Assembly: GCF_029887875.1 (NCBI RefSeq)
Contig: NZ_JARXRM010000035.1
Location: 124,001-188,000, forward strand
From: Luteimonas endophytica
GTDB lineage: Bacteria; Pseudomonadota; Gammaproteobacteria; Xanthomonadales; Xanthomonadaceae
Direction: 5' to 3'
Length of the DNA stretch: 64,000 nt
The notes beneath the pieces were generated by a model that saw only the letters and a list, made by a program, of their open reading frames with translations, did not search any database and was not told the DNA's origin. Below, in pieces: positions 35,839 to 45,157 of the stretch. Both the position numbers and the translations under genes were made by a program. Every line of letters begins with the position of its first letter. Positions within the stretch are counted from its first letter, which is position 1.

Positions 35839-37386
35839 ATGCGATCCGCCCTACGGCGCCCGATGCTCGCCATGCTCGCGATCCTGCTGGTCGGCTGCGC
35901 ACCTGGCGAGGAGGCCGCCTCGGGATCGCCTGGCCCAGCGGGCGCCGCGGCCGTCGATGAGGCCGGATGGGACGAGTACCTGCAACGGGCCGCCGTGGCC
36001 GACAAGCAGGACGGCTGGGTCGCGCGCTGCCTGGCCTATCCAGATCTGCCGGGAAACGACTGGGTGCCGGGAGCGGCGCGAGCTCGCTGTCCGCTGCTGG
36101 TGGATGCGTCGCCGTCGATCGAAGAGCTCGGGGCCGTGCTCGCTTCGGAGGACGGCGCGGACCTTCTGGACCGGCGCTTCGCGGCCTTGCTCGAGGCGCA
36201 GGCGTCCGATCCCGGGCGGGACGAGTCGCTGTTCCTCGCTTTCAACGCCTTCGGCTCCAGCGATGAGAGCCGGCGCCTGGCCGCGCAGTGGCTCTCGCAG
36301 AAGCCCCGCAGTCCATACGCCCGTGCGGCGATGGGCAGTCACCTGGTGGCCGCGGCCGGCCGCTCGCGGGGCGACCGGTGGATCCGCGACACGCCGGCGT
36401 CGAACGTGCAGGCCATGGAGCGCCTGATGCGGGCGGCGATCCGGATGCTGCAGTCGGCGCTCGATCTGGAGCCACGGTTAGGCCCGGCCTGCGTGGACCT
36501 GATGGTGGCCGCGCGGCTGCTCGGCGATCGAGAACTGCGCGACTCCGCCACCGGGCACTGCCTGTCCGTTGCCCCGCTGTCGTGGAACGTCCGTTTCGAG
36601 CAGCAGCAGGCGCTCGATCCGCGCTGGGGCGGATCCTTTGCCGAGCTGGAAGCCTCGGTGGCGGAGCTTCGGCCACTGGCGGAGCGGAACCCGGCACTGG
36701 GCGGGATGCTCGCGCGTGCAGTGGGGCTGCGCGCCTACCTGGCCTACCTGGGCCGGCAGGCGCCGATCGAAGATCTCGCCCCCGAATTCGAGCGAGCGGC
36801 GCGGATCGCCCCCGACCCGATCTTCATCGGTGAGGCCGGGATGGCCGCCAGGGCCGCCAGGGACTACCGGAAGGCGCTGGGCTATCTTTCCCAGGCTCTG
36901 CGGCTCGCGCCGGCCAACACCCGGTTCCTCCGCGGTCGCGCCGAAGTACGCATGAAGCTGGAGGACTACCAGGGCGCGGTGGTCGACGCCCGGCAAGCCA
37001 TGGTCGCGGGCGGTCCTACCGGTCACAACTACGCCGTCCTCGGCCGGTCGCTCTCGCGACTCGGGCGCACCGCCGAGGCCCGGGAGGCGTTCCATGCCGC
37101 GATGCAGGATCCGAACCAACGAAAGTGGGCCTTCATGCGCTGGTGCGAAACCTACATCCTCGGCGAGATGCAGCACGATGAGGCGCTGGCGTGTTCGCAA
37201 GGATTGGCCGCCGAGTATCCCGACGAAGCCGAAGCCCAGTTCATGCGCAGCGTCGTCCTCTACAAGGCGGGTCGAGCCGAACAGGCCTCGGCCGCCGCGG
37301 CGCGCTTCGCCCGGCTGGTGGACGAACGCCGCCCCCGGGAGCGCCAGATGGTGTCCGAGCTTGCCAGGATCTCTTCCGGCGAGTAA
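35839..37386 (+). CDS. TPR-repeat lipoprotein
   Basis: This 515-residue protein has a lipobox (LAILLVGCAPGEE). A long all-helical body contains tetratricopeptide-like units towards the C-terminus: DYRKALGYLSQALRLAPANTRFLRGRAEVRMKLEDYQGAVVDARQAMVAG and SLSRLGRTAEAREAFHAAM. TPR arrays are protein-protein docking surfaces, so it probably scaffolds partners in the periplasm. AAGGA precedes ATG 35839. No partner gene is evident nearby. Confidence 0.8.
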   Translation: MRSALRRPMLAMLAILLVGCAPGEEAASGSPGPAGAAAVDEAGWDEYLQRAAVADKQDGWVARCLAYPDLPGNDWVPGAARARCPLLVDASPSIEELGAVLASEDGADLLDRRFAALLEAQASDPGRDESLFLAFNAFGSSDESRRLAAQWLSQKPRSPYARAAMGSHLVAAAGRSRGDRWIRDTPASNVQAMERLMRAAIRMLQSALDLEPRLGPACVDLMVAARLLGDRELRDSATGHCLSVAPLSWNVRFEQQQALDPRWGGSFAELEASVAELRPLAERNPALGGMLARAVGLRAYLAYLGRQAPIEDLAPEFERAARIAPDPIFIGEAGMAARAARDYRKALGYLSQALRLAPANTRFLRGRAEVRMKLEDYQGAVVDARQAMVAGGPTGHNYAVLGRSLSRLGRTAEAREAFHAAMQDPNQRKWAFMRWCETYILGEMQHDEALACSQGLAAEYPDEAEAQFMRSVVLYKAGRAEQASAAAARFARLVDERRPRERQMVSELARISSGE

Positions 37387-37594
37387 GCAAGGCGGTCGGG
37401 GGCGGGTCTCCGCCCGGCATTCGGCGGCTTCCCTGGGACCGCCCGCCCGCCTTCACCGGCGCGCAGCGCTGCAATCGGGGCGCCCGCGCAGCGGCCGCCG
37501 GCCTTCACCACGCGGCTACGCCGGGCCGGGACATCATGTTCGGCGACGGCGCTCGCACCCGGTCGCGACCCGTCGAAGCGGCGAGGTGCCGAAG

Positions 37595-37885
37595 ATGCCC
37601 GAGCGGATCGAGGTGGGTTGCATGGTCTTCGTCGCCGACGGCGAGCTCGGCGTCGGCGCAGTGCGCGAGGTCCGCAAGGGCAGCGCCGAGCTGCTGGTGA
37701 ATATCGAGAATGCCGGGGATTTCCTGATCTCCATGGAAGCCGTGCGCGACGTCCACTCCGGAAAGGTGGTCCTCGACGTCGCACGCTTGCCGGGGCCGGT
37801 GCGCGAGGCCCTGGGACATGCCCACGAGGCCGAGGATCCCGACTACTCCGAGCCCGGCGAAGGCGCGGCCGAGGACGACCTGTAG
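37595..37885 (+). CDS. Small PRC-barrel/DUF2171-like protein
   Basis: This 96-residue acidic protein has beta strands in the order expected for a PRC-barrel-like fold: IEVGCMVFVADGELGVGAVREVRKGSAELLVNIENAGDFLISMEAVRDVHSGKVVLDVARL. An acidic tail follows (AEDPDYSEPGEGAAEDDL). GGTGCCGAAG precedes the ATG. It is 65 bases upstream of a histidine kinase gene on the same strand. Function unknown; the family assignment is by pattern only. Confidence 0.68.
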   Translation: MPERIEVGCMVFVADGELGVGAVREVRKGSAELLVNIENAGDFLISMEAVRDVHSGKVVLDVARLPGPVREALGHAHEAEDPDYSEPGEGAAEDDL

Positions 37886-37950
37886 GGCCGCGACTCAGGC
37901 GTGGTCGGAGCGGGCGTGGGCTATATTTGCAGCCTGGCAGCGACGGGGGC

Positions 37951-39132
37951 GTGGTGAACATATCGACGCGCGCGGACATCGCGCTGATCGACCGCATTCC
38001 GGCGGTCGAGAAGATTCTCGCGATGGTTTCGCGCCTCACCGGGATGCGCTTCGCGGCGGTGGCGCGGGTCACCGACAGCCGCTGGATCGCCTGCGCGGTA
38101 CGCGACGGGATCGGCTTCGGTATCGAGCGCGGCGGCGAGCTGCCGCTGGAGACCACGATCTGCAACGAGATCCGCCAGCACCGCGAGCCGGTGGCCTTCG
38201 GTCATGCGAGCGGCCATCCGCATTTTCGCGACCACCCCACGCCGAAGCTCTACGGATTCGAAAGCTATATCTCGGTGCCGATCTTCCGCCGCGACGGCGC
38301 GTTCTTCGGCACTCTCTGCGCGATCGACCCGGAACCGGCCAGACTGGACGACCCGGCCATCGTCCAGACGCTGGAGCTGTTCGCGGAACTGATCGCCACG
38401 CACATGGACAGCCTGGAGCAGCACGAACTCACCAGCGACGCGCTGCGCAGCGAGCGGGACACCGCCAGGGTGCGCGAGGAGTTCATCGCGGTGCTCGGGC
38501 ACGACCTGCGCAATCCCCTGCAGGTGCTGAGCAGCAACACCTGGCTGCTGCGCGGCGAACTCGACGAGACCTGGGAACAGCCGCTGGAAGACATGCGCAA
38601 CGCCTGCGCGCGGATGTCGGAGCTGATCGACAACATCCTCGATTTCGCCCACGGGCGCCTGGGCGGCGGGATCCCGGTGGTGCTGCGCGAGACCCCCGAC
38701 CTGGGCGGCGTGCTCGAGGACGTCGTCGCCGAGGTGCGCGCCGCGCATCCGGGCCGGCCCATCGAGGCCGATCTGGTGATCGGCGGCCCGGTGCGCTGCG
38801 ATCCGGATCGCGTCGCCCAGCTGTTCGCCAACCTGCTCATCAATGCCGCTGTCCACGGCGAGCCCCGCGCTCCGGCGCGGGCCACGGCGCGCGCGGACGG
38901 CGACGAGCTGGTGCTCTCGGTCGGCAATACCGGCCGCGCGATTCCCGAGGCGCAGCGCCGCCGCCTGTTCGAACCCTTCTCCCGGGGCGAAGCCGGAGGG
39001 CATGGACAGGGGCTGGGACTCGGGCTCTACATCGCCGCGCAGATCGCGCGCGCGCATCGCGGCACCCTGGAGGTGGAGTCCAACGACAGCAGCGGCACCC
39101 GATTCCGCTTCCGGATGCCGCTGCACGACTGA
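37951..39132 (+). CDS. GAF-domain sensor histidine kinase
   Basis: This cytosolic kinase has about 393 residues. A GAF domain (residues about 5-165: ISVPIFRRDGAFFGTLCAIDPEPA) is followed by a HisKA helix with the phospho-His in EEFIAVLGHDLRNPLQVLSS. The ATPase has N-box FANLLINAAVHG, G1 SVGNTGRAIPE (the usual Asp is Asn) and G2 GQGLGLGLYIAAQIARAHRG. The GAF-kinase combination resembles bacteriophytochrome-like or light/redox kinases, but the usual chromophore-binding PAS region is missing. GTG 37951 or 37954 starts it. No response regulator is adjacent. Confidence 0.87.
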   Translation: MVNISTRADIALIDRIPAVEKILAMVSRLTGMRFAAVARVTDSRWIACAVRDGIGFGIERGGELPLETTICNEIRQHREPVAFGHASGHPHFRDHPTPKLYGFESYISVPIFRRDGAFFGTLCAIDPEPARLDDPAIVQTLELFAELIATHMDSLEQHELTSDALRSERDTARVREEFIAVLGHDLRNPLQVLSSNTWLLRGELDETWEQPLEDMRNACARMSELIDNILDFAHGRLGGGIPVVLRETPDLGGVLEDVVAEVRAAHPGRPIEADLVIGGPVRCDPDRVAQLFANLLINAAVHGEPRAPARATARADGDELVLSVGNTGRAIPEAQRRRLFEPFSRGEAGGHGQGLGLGLYIAAQIARAHRGTLEVESNDSSGTRFRFRMPLHD

Positions 39133-39284
39133 GGGAGGCGGGCGGTCGATGCCGCCGGTGCGGCCCGACCCGCATTCACGGCCATGCCACGCTGGTGCCC
39201 GTAGGGTGACGGCACGACGCGCGCCGCGCCCATGCGGCCGGCTCGCGGGACCTTTGCTAACGCCCTCCGGGCAGGAGAACGCGC

Positions 39285-39458
39285 ATGATCAAGTGGGCCA
39301 TCATTTTCGCCGTCATCGGCCTGATCGCAGGCGCCCTGGGCTTCAGCGGCCTGGCCGGCGCGGCCATGGGCATCGCTCAGTTCCTGTTCTGGGTGGCCAT
39401 CGTCATCGCCGTGGTGCTGTTCGTGCTCGGCATGACGATCTACAAGAAAGCGACCTGA
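39285..39458 (+). CDS. DUF1328 (YtjA-like) small membrane protein
   Basis: This 57-residue peptide is almost entirely two membrane helices. Its start MIKWAIIFAVIGLIAGALGF, then SGLAGAAMGIAQFLFWVAIV and the basic end IYKKAT, match the DUF1328 family in length and sequence. GCAGGAG lies eight bases before the ATG. These peptides often respond to envelope or osmotic stress; the mechanism is not known. It sits alone between the histidine kinase and the convergent propeller-GGDEF gene. Confidence 0.9.
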   Translation: MIKWAIIFAVIGLIAGALGFSGLAGAAMGIAQFLFWVAIVIAVVLFVLGMTIYKKAT

Positions 39459-39494
39459 ACCAGCCGCGTCCGGGCCACCCCGCCGCCGCGCCCG

Positions 39495-42400
39495 TCAGCG
39501 ATCGAAACGCGGGGCGGCGCCTTCGGCGTGCAGCACCTGCACGCAGTCCGGCCCGGGCAGGGCCGGGGCGGCGCCGGCCAGCAGCGCCTGGATGCCGGCC
39601 TGGTCCGGCGCCGGGCCGGGCGCGAGCCCCACCCAGGCGTTCTTGCCGCCGCGCTTGGCGGCGTAGAGACAGCGGTCGGCCATGGCCACGCTGTCCTCCC
39701 ATTCGCCAAGCGCCGGCCACTCCAGCGAGAAAGGCCATGGCGCGAAGCCGATCGAGCAGGTCAGCTCCAGCAGCACGCCCGGGCCCGCGCGGATCGGCTG
39801 CCTGGCGATCGCTTCGCGGATCCGCTCCGCCAGGCGCATGGCGTCCTCGATCCGGGTGAAGCGGCTGATCAGCAGGAACTCCTCGCCGCCCCAGCGCACC
39901 AGCAGGTCCTGCTCGCGGCACAGCAGACGCAGCCGGTCGGCGAAGTGCACCAGCACTTCGTCTCCTGCCTGGTGGCCGTGCTCGTCGTTGACCCGCTTGA
40001 AGTCGTCGATGTCGATCATGAAGAACGCCAGGCGTTCGTGCCCGTCGACCGCCTGTTCGAGCTGCACACGCAGCGCCGAGGTCTCGCGGCCGAGCCAGGC
40101 CTGCAGGTCGCGGCGGTTGGAAATGCGGGTCAGCGGGTCGCGGCGGGTGGCCACGTCCAGCTGTTCGTTGGTGCGGCGCAACCGCAGGTTGGCGTCCTGC
40201 AACTGCGCGGTGCGTTCCGCGACTGTCCGGTTGAGCAGTTCGATCCGGCGCCGCTCGCGGCGCACCGTGGCGCCGACCCGCGAGGTCAGCCAGGCCAGCA
40301 GCAGCAGCCCGAGCAGGACGTATCCGGCATAGGCCAGGCCGTGTCGCCACCAGGGCGGCGCCACGTCGATCTCGAGGGTCCGCGGCGGACCGAACTGGCC
40401 GTCGCGCCCTGCCGCCTGTACCTCGAGCGTGTAAACCCCGGCAGGAAGATGGCTCACCGAGAACTCGGTATGCGCCGATTGGGGCTGCACCCATTCGCGA
40501 TGCAGCCCCAGCATCCGGTAGCGCAGCCGCGCTGCGTCCGGGGCGGTGAAGTCGATCGCGGTCATCTCGACCGAGAACACCCGATCCTGGTGGTCGAGGG
40601 CGATCCGGTCGGCGTAGACGATATTGGATCCATGGCGGAGCGATTCTCCGCCCGCTTCCCGCGGCATCACCCGCAGCGCGGTCAGCACCGGGCGCGCGGT
40701 CGGGCTGCGTGGCGGCAAGCCGCGCGGGTCGATCACGTCCAGACCGCGGGTGCCGCCGAAATACAACATGCCGTGGCCGCCGCGCAGCGCGGCTCCGCTG
40801 TTGAACTCGCGGTTGTTGAGGCCGTCGCGGGGGCGCAGGTTCTGGACGATTTCGGTGTCCGGGTCGAGTACGCTGAGTCCGTTGTTGGTACTCAGCCATA
40901 GGCGACCGCGGTGATCCTCGAGGATCCGGTAGACGACGTTGTTGAACAACCCGTCGCGGTCGGTATAGGCGCGCACCCGGCCGGCGTCGGGTTCGATGCG
41001 GAACAGCCCGCCGGAGAAGCTCCCCGCCCACAACGCATCGTCGCTCTCGTGCAGCGACCACAGCGACTCGTGCAGCTCGCCGGAGGTCGGCCGGAACGGT
41101 TGCGGCGTGCCGGCCGCATCGAGATACCAGAGGCCGTCCGCGTTGCTGCCGATCCACAGGGTGCCGCCGCGATCGCGCAGCAGGCTGGTCAGCAGGCGGC
41201 CGCGCAGCGGCGCCAGCCGCGGATCATCGACCACGCGTCCGTGTTCCATGCGGGCCAGGCCGCCGCGGGTGGCGACCCAGGCGGTATCGCCTTCCACCAG
41301 CAGCGTTTCGACCCGCTGGTCGGGCAGGCCGGCGACCCGCTCCGTGCCGCCGTCGCCGTCCCAGCGCCACAGCCCGCCGTGGGTGCCGATCCACCAGCCG
41401 ACGCCGGGCGCCCTGTGGATCGCGCGCACGGTATGGCCGGCGAAGGGCTCCACCGCCCGCCAGGGCCGGGTGCCGCGCCGCTGCATGAGTCCCGCATCGG
41501 TGCCGAGCAGCTGGTGGCTGCCGTCGCGCCAGATCGCGCGCAGGCTGCTGCTCGGCCACGCGCCGATCGGGTCCGTGTCCGCCAGTTCGTGGCGGATCGC
41601 CGCCGACAGCGGCCTGACCTGGTAGAGCCCGGAAGTGTAGGTGCCGATCCACAGCGTCCCCAAGCCGTCCTCGTGCAGCGCCACCACCCCGGATCCCGGC
41701 GCGCCGTCGAGCGTCAGCCGCCGCGGTGGCGCCGCGCCCGGGCCAAGCTGGACGATCGCGCCGTTGCCGAAGCCGACGAGAATGCGGCCATCGGCCAGGC
41801 GCAACAGCGCGCCGATCGCATCCGGTGCCGGTTGCAGGGCCGCCATCGGGTAGTGGCGCAGGATCGAGCCATCGGCCGGATCCAGCAGGTAGAGACCGCG
41901 GCGGGCGCTGGCCACCCATGCGCCTTCCGGGCCGCGCTGCAGGGCGACGCAGATGCGCGCGTTCCCCGGCGCCGCCGCCACCTGCCGCAGGGTCTTGCGG
42001 GTCGCGCGCCACAGGCGGCAGCCGCGATCCAGCGCGAGTGCGGTCCCTTCCGTGGGTCCGGGCACCAGCTGGACCACGTCGCCGGTGGCACCGAGCCGGT
42101 CCACCCGGTCCAGTGCCGCGCCGACCCGGTCCACGCCCGCACCGGTGCCGAGCCAGGCGCCTCCGGCCGGGTCGGGGAGGATCTGCGAGACCCGCGTATG
42201 CGACATGCCGTCGGCGGTCGTCAGGCGGGTTCGCACCCAGCTGGGCAGGTGGACCACTTCCAGTCCGGCGTCGTTGGTGCCCAGCCACAGCCGCTGGCGG
42301 TCCTGTTCGAACGCCAGGGCGTCTATGCTGCTGCTCAGCAGGCCGCCCTCCGCCGCCGGCCCGCGCCGATAGACCTCGAAGCGGTGGCCGTCGAAGCGGT

Positions 42401-42626
42401 TCAGGCCTTCCTGGGTAGCGATCCACAGGAAGCCCTGATCGTCGCCCTGCAGCGCGTTGACCGTGGACTGCGACAGCCCCTGATCGGGCCCGTACGCTTC
42501 CAGGCTGAGGCGACGGGCCTCGCCCCCGGCCTGGTCGGCCGCCTGGACGAACGCTGGCGACCAAGCCGCCAGCGCCGCCAGCATGGCGATGCGCCAGGCT
42601 CGGCGGCGACGGCTGTCTCTCGGCAT
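39495..42626 (-). CDS. Two-component-propeller sensor diguanylate cyclase
   Basis: This 1043-residue inner-membrane protein has a signal anchor (AMLAALAAWSPAFVQA). A periplasmic region of propeller repeats follows (LWIATQEGLNRFDG, RLWLGTNDAGLEVV, LWIGTYTSGLYQV, LWLSTNNGLSVLD), then a Y_Y_Y domain (FSVSHLPAGVYTLEVQA). A membrane helix (LAYAGYVLLGLLLLAWLTS), a coiled coil (RRIELLNRTVAERTAQLQDANLRLRRTNEQL) and a C-terminal GGDEF domain complete it. The active site is WGGEEF with an RxxD inhibitory site (REQD) five residues upstream. It links an extracellular ligand, perhaps a carbohydrate, to c-di-GMP synthesis. Confidence 0.94.
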   Translation of the reverse strand: MPRDSRRRRAWRIAMLAALAAWSPAFVQAADQAGGEARRLSLEAYGPDQGLSQSTVNALQGDDQGFLWIATQEGLNRFDGHRFEVYRRGPAAEGGLLSSSIDALAFEQDRQRLWLGTNDAGLEVVHLPSWVRTRLTTADGMSHTRVSQILPDPAGGAWLGTGAGVDRVGAALDRVDRLGATGDVVQLVPGPTEGTALALDRGCRLWRATRKTLRQVAAAPGNARICVALQRGPEGAWVASARRGLYLLDPADGSILRHYPMAALQPAPDAIGALLRLADGRILVGFGNGAIVQLGPGAAPPRRLTLDGAPGSGVVALHEDGLGTLWIGTYTSGLYQVRPLSAAIRHELADTDPIGAWPSSSLRAIWRDGSHQLLGTDAGLMQRRGTRPWRAVEPFAGHTVRAIHRAPGVGWWIGTHGGLWRWDGDGGTERVAGLPDQRVETLLVEGDTAWVATRGGLARMEHGRVVDDPRLAPLRGRLLTSLLRDRGGTLWIGSNADGLWYLDAAGTPQPFRPTSGELHESLWSLHESDDALWAGSFSGGLFRIEPDAGRVRAYTDRDGLFNNVVYRILEDHRGRLWLSTNNGLSVLDPDTEIVQNLRPRDGLNNREFNSGAALRGGHGMLYFGGTRGLDVIDPRGLPPRSPTARPVLTALRVMPREAGGESLRHGSNIVYADRIALDHQDRVFSVEMTAIDFTAPDAARLRYRMLGLHREWVQPQSAHTEFSVSHLPAGVYTLEVQAAGRDGQFGPPRTLEIDVAPPWWRHGLAYAGYVLLGLLLLAWLTSRVGATVRRERRRIELLNRTVAERTAQLQDANLRLRRTNEQLDVATRRDPLTRISNRRDLQAWLGRETSALRVQLEQAVDGHERLAFFMIDIDDFKRVNDEHGHQAGDEVLVHFADRLRLLCREQDLLVRWGGEEFLLISRFTRIEDAMRLAERIREAIARQPIRAGPGVLLELTCSIGFAPWPFSLEWPALGEWEDSVAMADRCLYAAKRGGKNAWVGLAPGPAPDQAGIQALLAGAAPALPGPDCVQVLHAEGAAPRFDR

Positions 42627-42739
42627 CGCGATGGCCGCCCCCGTTTTCGGCCGGACGCCGGATTCCCGCGCGGGACCGGCGGTGAACTGCGTCGATCACA
42701 GGATAACGGCAATCCGTCACACTTCTTGAATGCGTCGGG

Positions 42740-43215
42740 TCAGGGCCCTGCGTCCAGCACCCTCCGCAGCGGCAGTGTCGCCAGCCCCGCCAGAGCGGCC
42801 AGGGCGGCGGCAAGCGCGCAAGGTGCCGGCGGCTGGACCTCGAGCAAACCCGAGAGTGCCGGTACCTGGATCAGCGCGGCGCTCGCCAGCCCTGCCGCGG
42901 CGATCGCGCGCGGCGCCCGTCCGCGCAGGCCGGTCAGCGCCGCGAGGAACACCACGCTGCAGAGGAGCAGCACCGCCAGCGCCAGCGACCGCGCTGCCGC
43001 CGCGGGGTCCTCGCTTCCCCCGGCCCGCCCGCCGAGTGCGTATCCGGCCAGCACCGCGCCGGTGGCGACCGCACCGACCACCAGCGCCTCGGAGCGGTTT
43101 CGGCCACATCGTTGCCGCCGAAGCGCCGCCGCCGCTCGGCCACCTGCCCGGCGTTCAGCCCGATGCGCGGGTCGCTGCCTTCCAGAGGTTCGCGGGGAAC
43201 GCGCCTGCTCGGCAT
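42740..43215 (-). pseudogene. Remnant of a cation P-type ATPase (N- and C-terminal pieces only)
   Basis: From ATG 43215 the frame gives DPRIGLNAGQVAERRRRFGGNDVAE, the N-terminal cation-ATPase entry domain. A frame change near 43080 is followed by VVGAVATGAVLAGYALGG, LALAVLLLCSVVFLAALTG and AALIQVPALSGLLEV, which fit the last membrane helices of such pumps. The catalytic DKTGT core and nucleotide-binding domain, several hundred residues, are absent. This is a decayed pump after internal deletion, or a short descendant with a frame error. Confidence 0.6.
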
Positions 43216-43373
43216 CGGGGCATCCGTCCTGGGAGTGCCGCCTACTCTAAGCGTTCCGCGGGATGCTTCAGGAAGAGCCGGGCCCGGCATGACGCCGCCA
43301 CACAAGAAGGCGGTTCTCCACGCGCGGGCCCACCGGCGGACGGATGCGCGCTTTCCGCGAAGTGGAGAAGAAC

Positions 43374-43402
43374 AAAAAAAGGACGCCGCTTGCGCGGCGT
43401 CC
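43374..43402 (-). terminator. Intrinsic terminator of the acidic lipoprotein gene
   Basis: On the minus strand a perfect 9-bp stem GGACGCCGC/GCGGCGTCC with a four-base loop is followed directly by seven T. It lies about 25 bases after the stop of the 43427 gene. It is the clearest Rho-independent terminator in the window. Confidence 0.85.
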
Positions 43403-43426
43403 CTTGTGGTTCGCGAGCGGGGAAGG

Positions 43427-43720
43427 TCAGTTCTGGCTCTCTTCCTTCTCCTCCGGCATCGTCACGTCCACGTCGGGAACCTCGATTTCGCGTTGCTCGG
43501 TGGTCACGTCGACCTCCGGGACCTCGACCGTCTCGGTCCGGGTCCCCACCTCGACATCGGCGGTCTCGACATCGTATGCGGGAAGCTGTCCACCCGTGGT
43601 TTCCACGTCGACATCGGGCATCTCGCCTTCCTGGGTCTTCTCGACCTGGCAGGCGGCCAGCGAGAGGGCTGCACCGAGGGCGGCGACCAGGGCGGTGGAC
43701 TTGAAGATTGCTGGTTTCAT
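43427..43720 (-). CDS. Acidic repeat lipoprotein
   Basis: This 97-residue protein has a lipobox (GAALSLAACQVEKTQ). The strongly acidic mature part is built from degenerate repeats: MPDVDVETT, AYDVETADVEVGT, VEVPEVDVTT and VEVPDVDVTMP. AGGAGA precedes the ATG, and a GTGGGCCCAC palindrome lies just upstream of that. It is monocistronic with its own intrinsic terminator. Similar short PDVDVT lipoproteins recur in Xanthomonadaceae. Their function is unknown; cation binding or envelope charge is conceivable. Confidence 0.82.
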   Translation of the reverse strand: MKPAIFKSTALVAALGAALSLAACQVEKTQEGEMPDVDVETTGGQLPAYDVETADVEVGTRTETVEVPEVDVTTEQREIEVPDVDVTMPEEKEESQN

Positions 43721-43742
43721 GCTGGGTTCTCCTGTGGGCCCA

Positions 43743-44245
43743 CGAAATGGACGACGGGGGCATCCTTGGCGATGGGCTGTTGAGGCGAAGTGATGGGCGC
43801 AGCAGCGAGGCTCCTCGCGTTCAGCTTCACCGGAGCGCCTGCGGCCCCTGGCGGACGGATGAAGGTACGTTCAGCCGGTGGCTCGGTCGGCCGGCGTCAG
43901 GAAGGATCAGGGCGCACAGCCGCGGCGGCCTCGCCGAGCGCCTCGCGCACGTCGTGGTCGGCCGGCGCGATCCCGCGGCAGCGTTCGCAGGTCAGCGCAC
44001 CGGCCACTGCGGCATCAGCGCAAGCAGCGAGGCGCGCTGCAGGCAGGATTCCACTCCCCGCCACGCTCTCCACGAACACCGCCGCAGCACCGAGATGCGC
44101 AGGCCTCCTGTTCGTTCGCCTCGACGCCTTCGCCGCGGATGGTTCGATCGTCGCGGGCTCCGCGGGTTGGCCGACAGCGTGCGCCCGATAGCGGCCGGCC
44201 TTGATCGCGGTCGCTGGACGCTTTCCGCCGTACCCTCCCGCGATA
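43743..44245. other. Gene-poor stretch between acidic lipoprotein and small protein
   Basis: The 545 bases from 43721 to 44265 hold no gene I can support. A minus-strand reading over 43897-44100 (LTCERCRGIAPADHDVREALGE) looks faintly protein-like, with a CxxC, but it has no plausible start or ribosome site. The edges must contain promoters for the two flanking genes. Confidence 0.5.
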
Positions 44246-44265
44246 CATGACAGCGGAGAGGCACG

Positions 44266-44457
44266 ATGACCAGGTTGGACAAGCCCCTGCGCCGCGAGGT
44301 CCTCGTGGACGGGCACAGCTATACCCTGACCATCGATCCGGAAGGCATGAAGCTCGTGCCCAAGGGCCGGCGCAAGGGCGTAGAGCTGGGCTGGCAGGAG
44401 ATCGTCAGCGGCGACGCGGGCCTGGCCCTGGCGCTGCAGGCATCGCTGGAGGCGTAG
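44266..44457 (+). CDS. Small basic protein of unknown function
   Basis: This 63-residue protein begins MTRLDKPLRREVLVDGHSYTL and continues LTIDPEGMKLVPKGRRKGVELGWQEIVSGDAGLALALQAS. The pattern is a two- or three-strand beta sheet with a basic turn (KGRRKG) and a closing helix. GAGAGG lies seven bases before the ATG. A 7-bp hairpin (CTGCCGA/TCGGCAG) follows about 27 bases after the stop. I do not recognise a named family. Confidence 0.7.
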   Translation: MTRLDKPLRREVLVDGHSYTLTIDPEGMKLVPKGRRKGVELGWQEIVSGDAGLALALQASLEA

Positions 44458-44756
44458 GGGTCCCTGGAGCGCGTGCACGGTCTCTGCCGAAGATCGGCAG
44501 CGGCCGTTCGCCACGCGTATCACGGTGCCGGTTGCGCCACCGGGGAATCTCGCGGGTCGGCCGGCCGAAGCGGCCGTACAGCACGTCGATGCCGAACCGC
44601 GCGCGCGAATGAGCGTTGCGTCTTCCCGGGCCGGCGCGACATCCGGATCCGGCCGCTGCGAGCCGGCTGGCGCTCCCGGCGTGACCGGGCTCAAGAAACC
44701 GGGCGCGCGGCCGATCGAGTCAGCACCACGCGCTCACCCGACTGGAGTCGATCCCC

Positions 44757-45125
44757 ATGACAGCCCGACCGACCGTACTGCTCTGCGACGATTCGCGCGC
44801 TCTGCGCATGCTCACCGCCAGGCAGCTCTCGGAAGCCGGCTTCGAGGTGGTGGCGGAAGCGGGCAACGGTGCCGAAGCGGTGGAGGGCTATCGCGCGCAC
44901 CGTCCGGCGGTGGTGCTGCTGGACCTGGTGATGCCGCAGATGGACGGCAAGCAGACCCTGCAGGCGCTGCTGGAATACGATGCCGACGCCCGGGTGGTGA
45001 TCCTGAGTTCGCTGGGTGCGAAGAAGGACATCGAGGACTGCTTGCGCATGGGCGCGGCATCCTATCTGCAGAAGCCCATCGACCCAGAAGCGATGGTGCG
45101 CGTGCTCCGCGGCGTCGCCGGCTGA
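44757..45125 (+). CDS. Stand-alone CheY-like response regulator
   Basis: This 122-residue receiver domain has the acidic pair in LLCDDSRALR, the phospho-acceptor Asp in VVLLDLVMPQMDG, the switch residue in VVILSSLGAKKDIEDCL and the Lys in SYLQKPIDPE. It has no output domain. It is followed 32 bases later by a CheX-domain protein with a strong ribosome site, so the two form an operon. It probably works through protein-protein contact, with CheX as its phosphatase. The cognate kinase is not in the window. Confidence 0.9.
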   Translation: MTARPTVLLCDDSRALRMLTARQLSEAGFEVVAEAGNGAEAVEGYRAHRPAVVLLDLVMPQMDGKQTLQALLEYDADARVVILSSLGAKKDIEDCLRMGAASYLQKPIDPEAMVRVLRGVAG

Positions 45126-45157
45126 GCGGTCTGGTCCAATACAGGAGGCGACACCCC

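Noticed and set aside
43897-44100. Minus-strand reading with LTCERCRGIAPADHDVREAL
   Set aside because: A CxxC and reasonable composition, but no start codon, ribosome site or homology I can name.
44470-44640. Minus-strand reading with FGIDVLYGRFGRPTREIPRW
   Set aside because: Some protein-like character, but no start codon with a ribosome site and no recognisable family; left as unannotated spacer.
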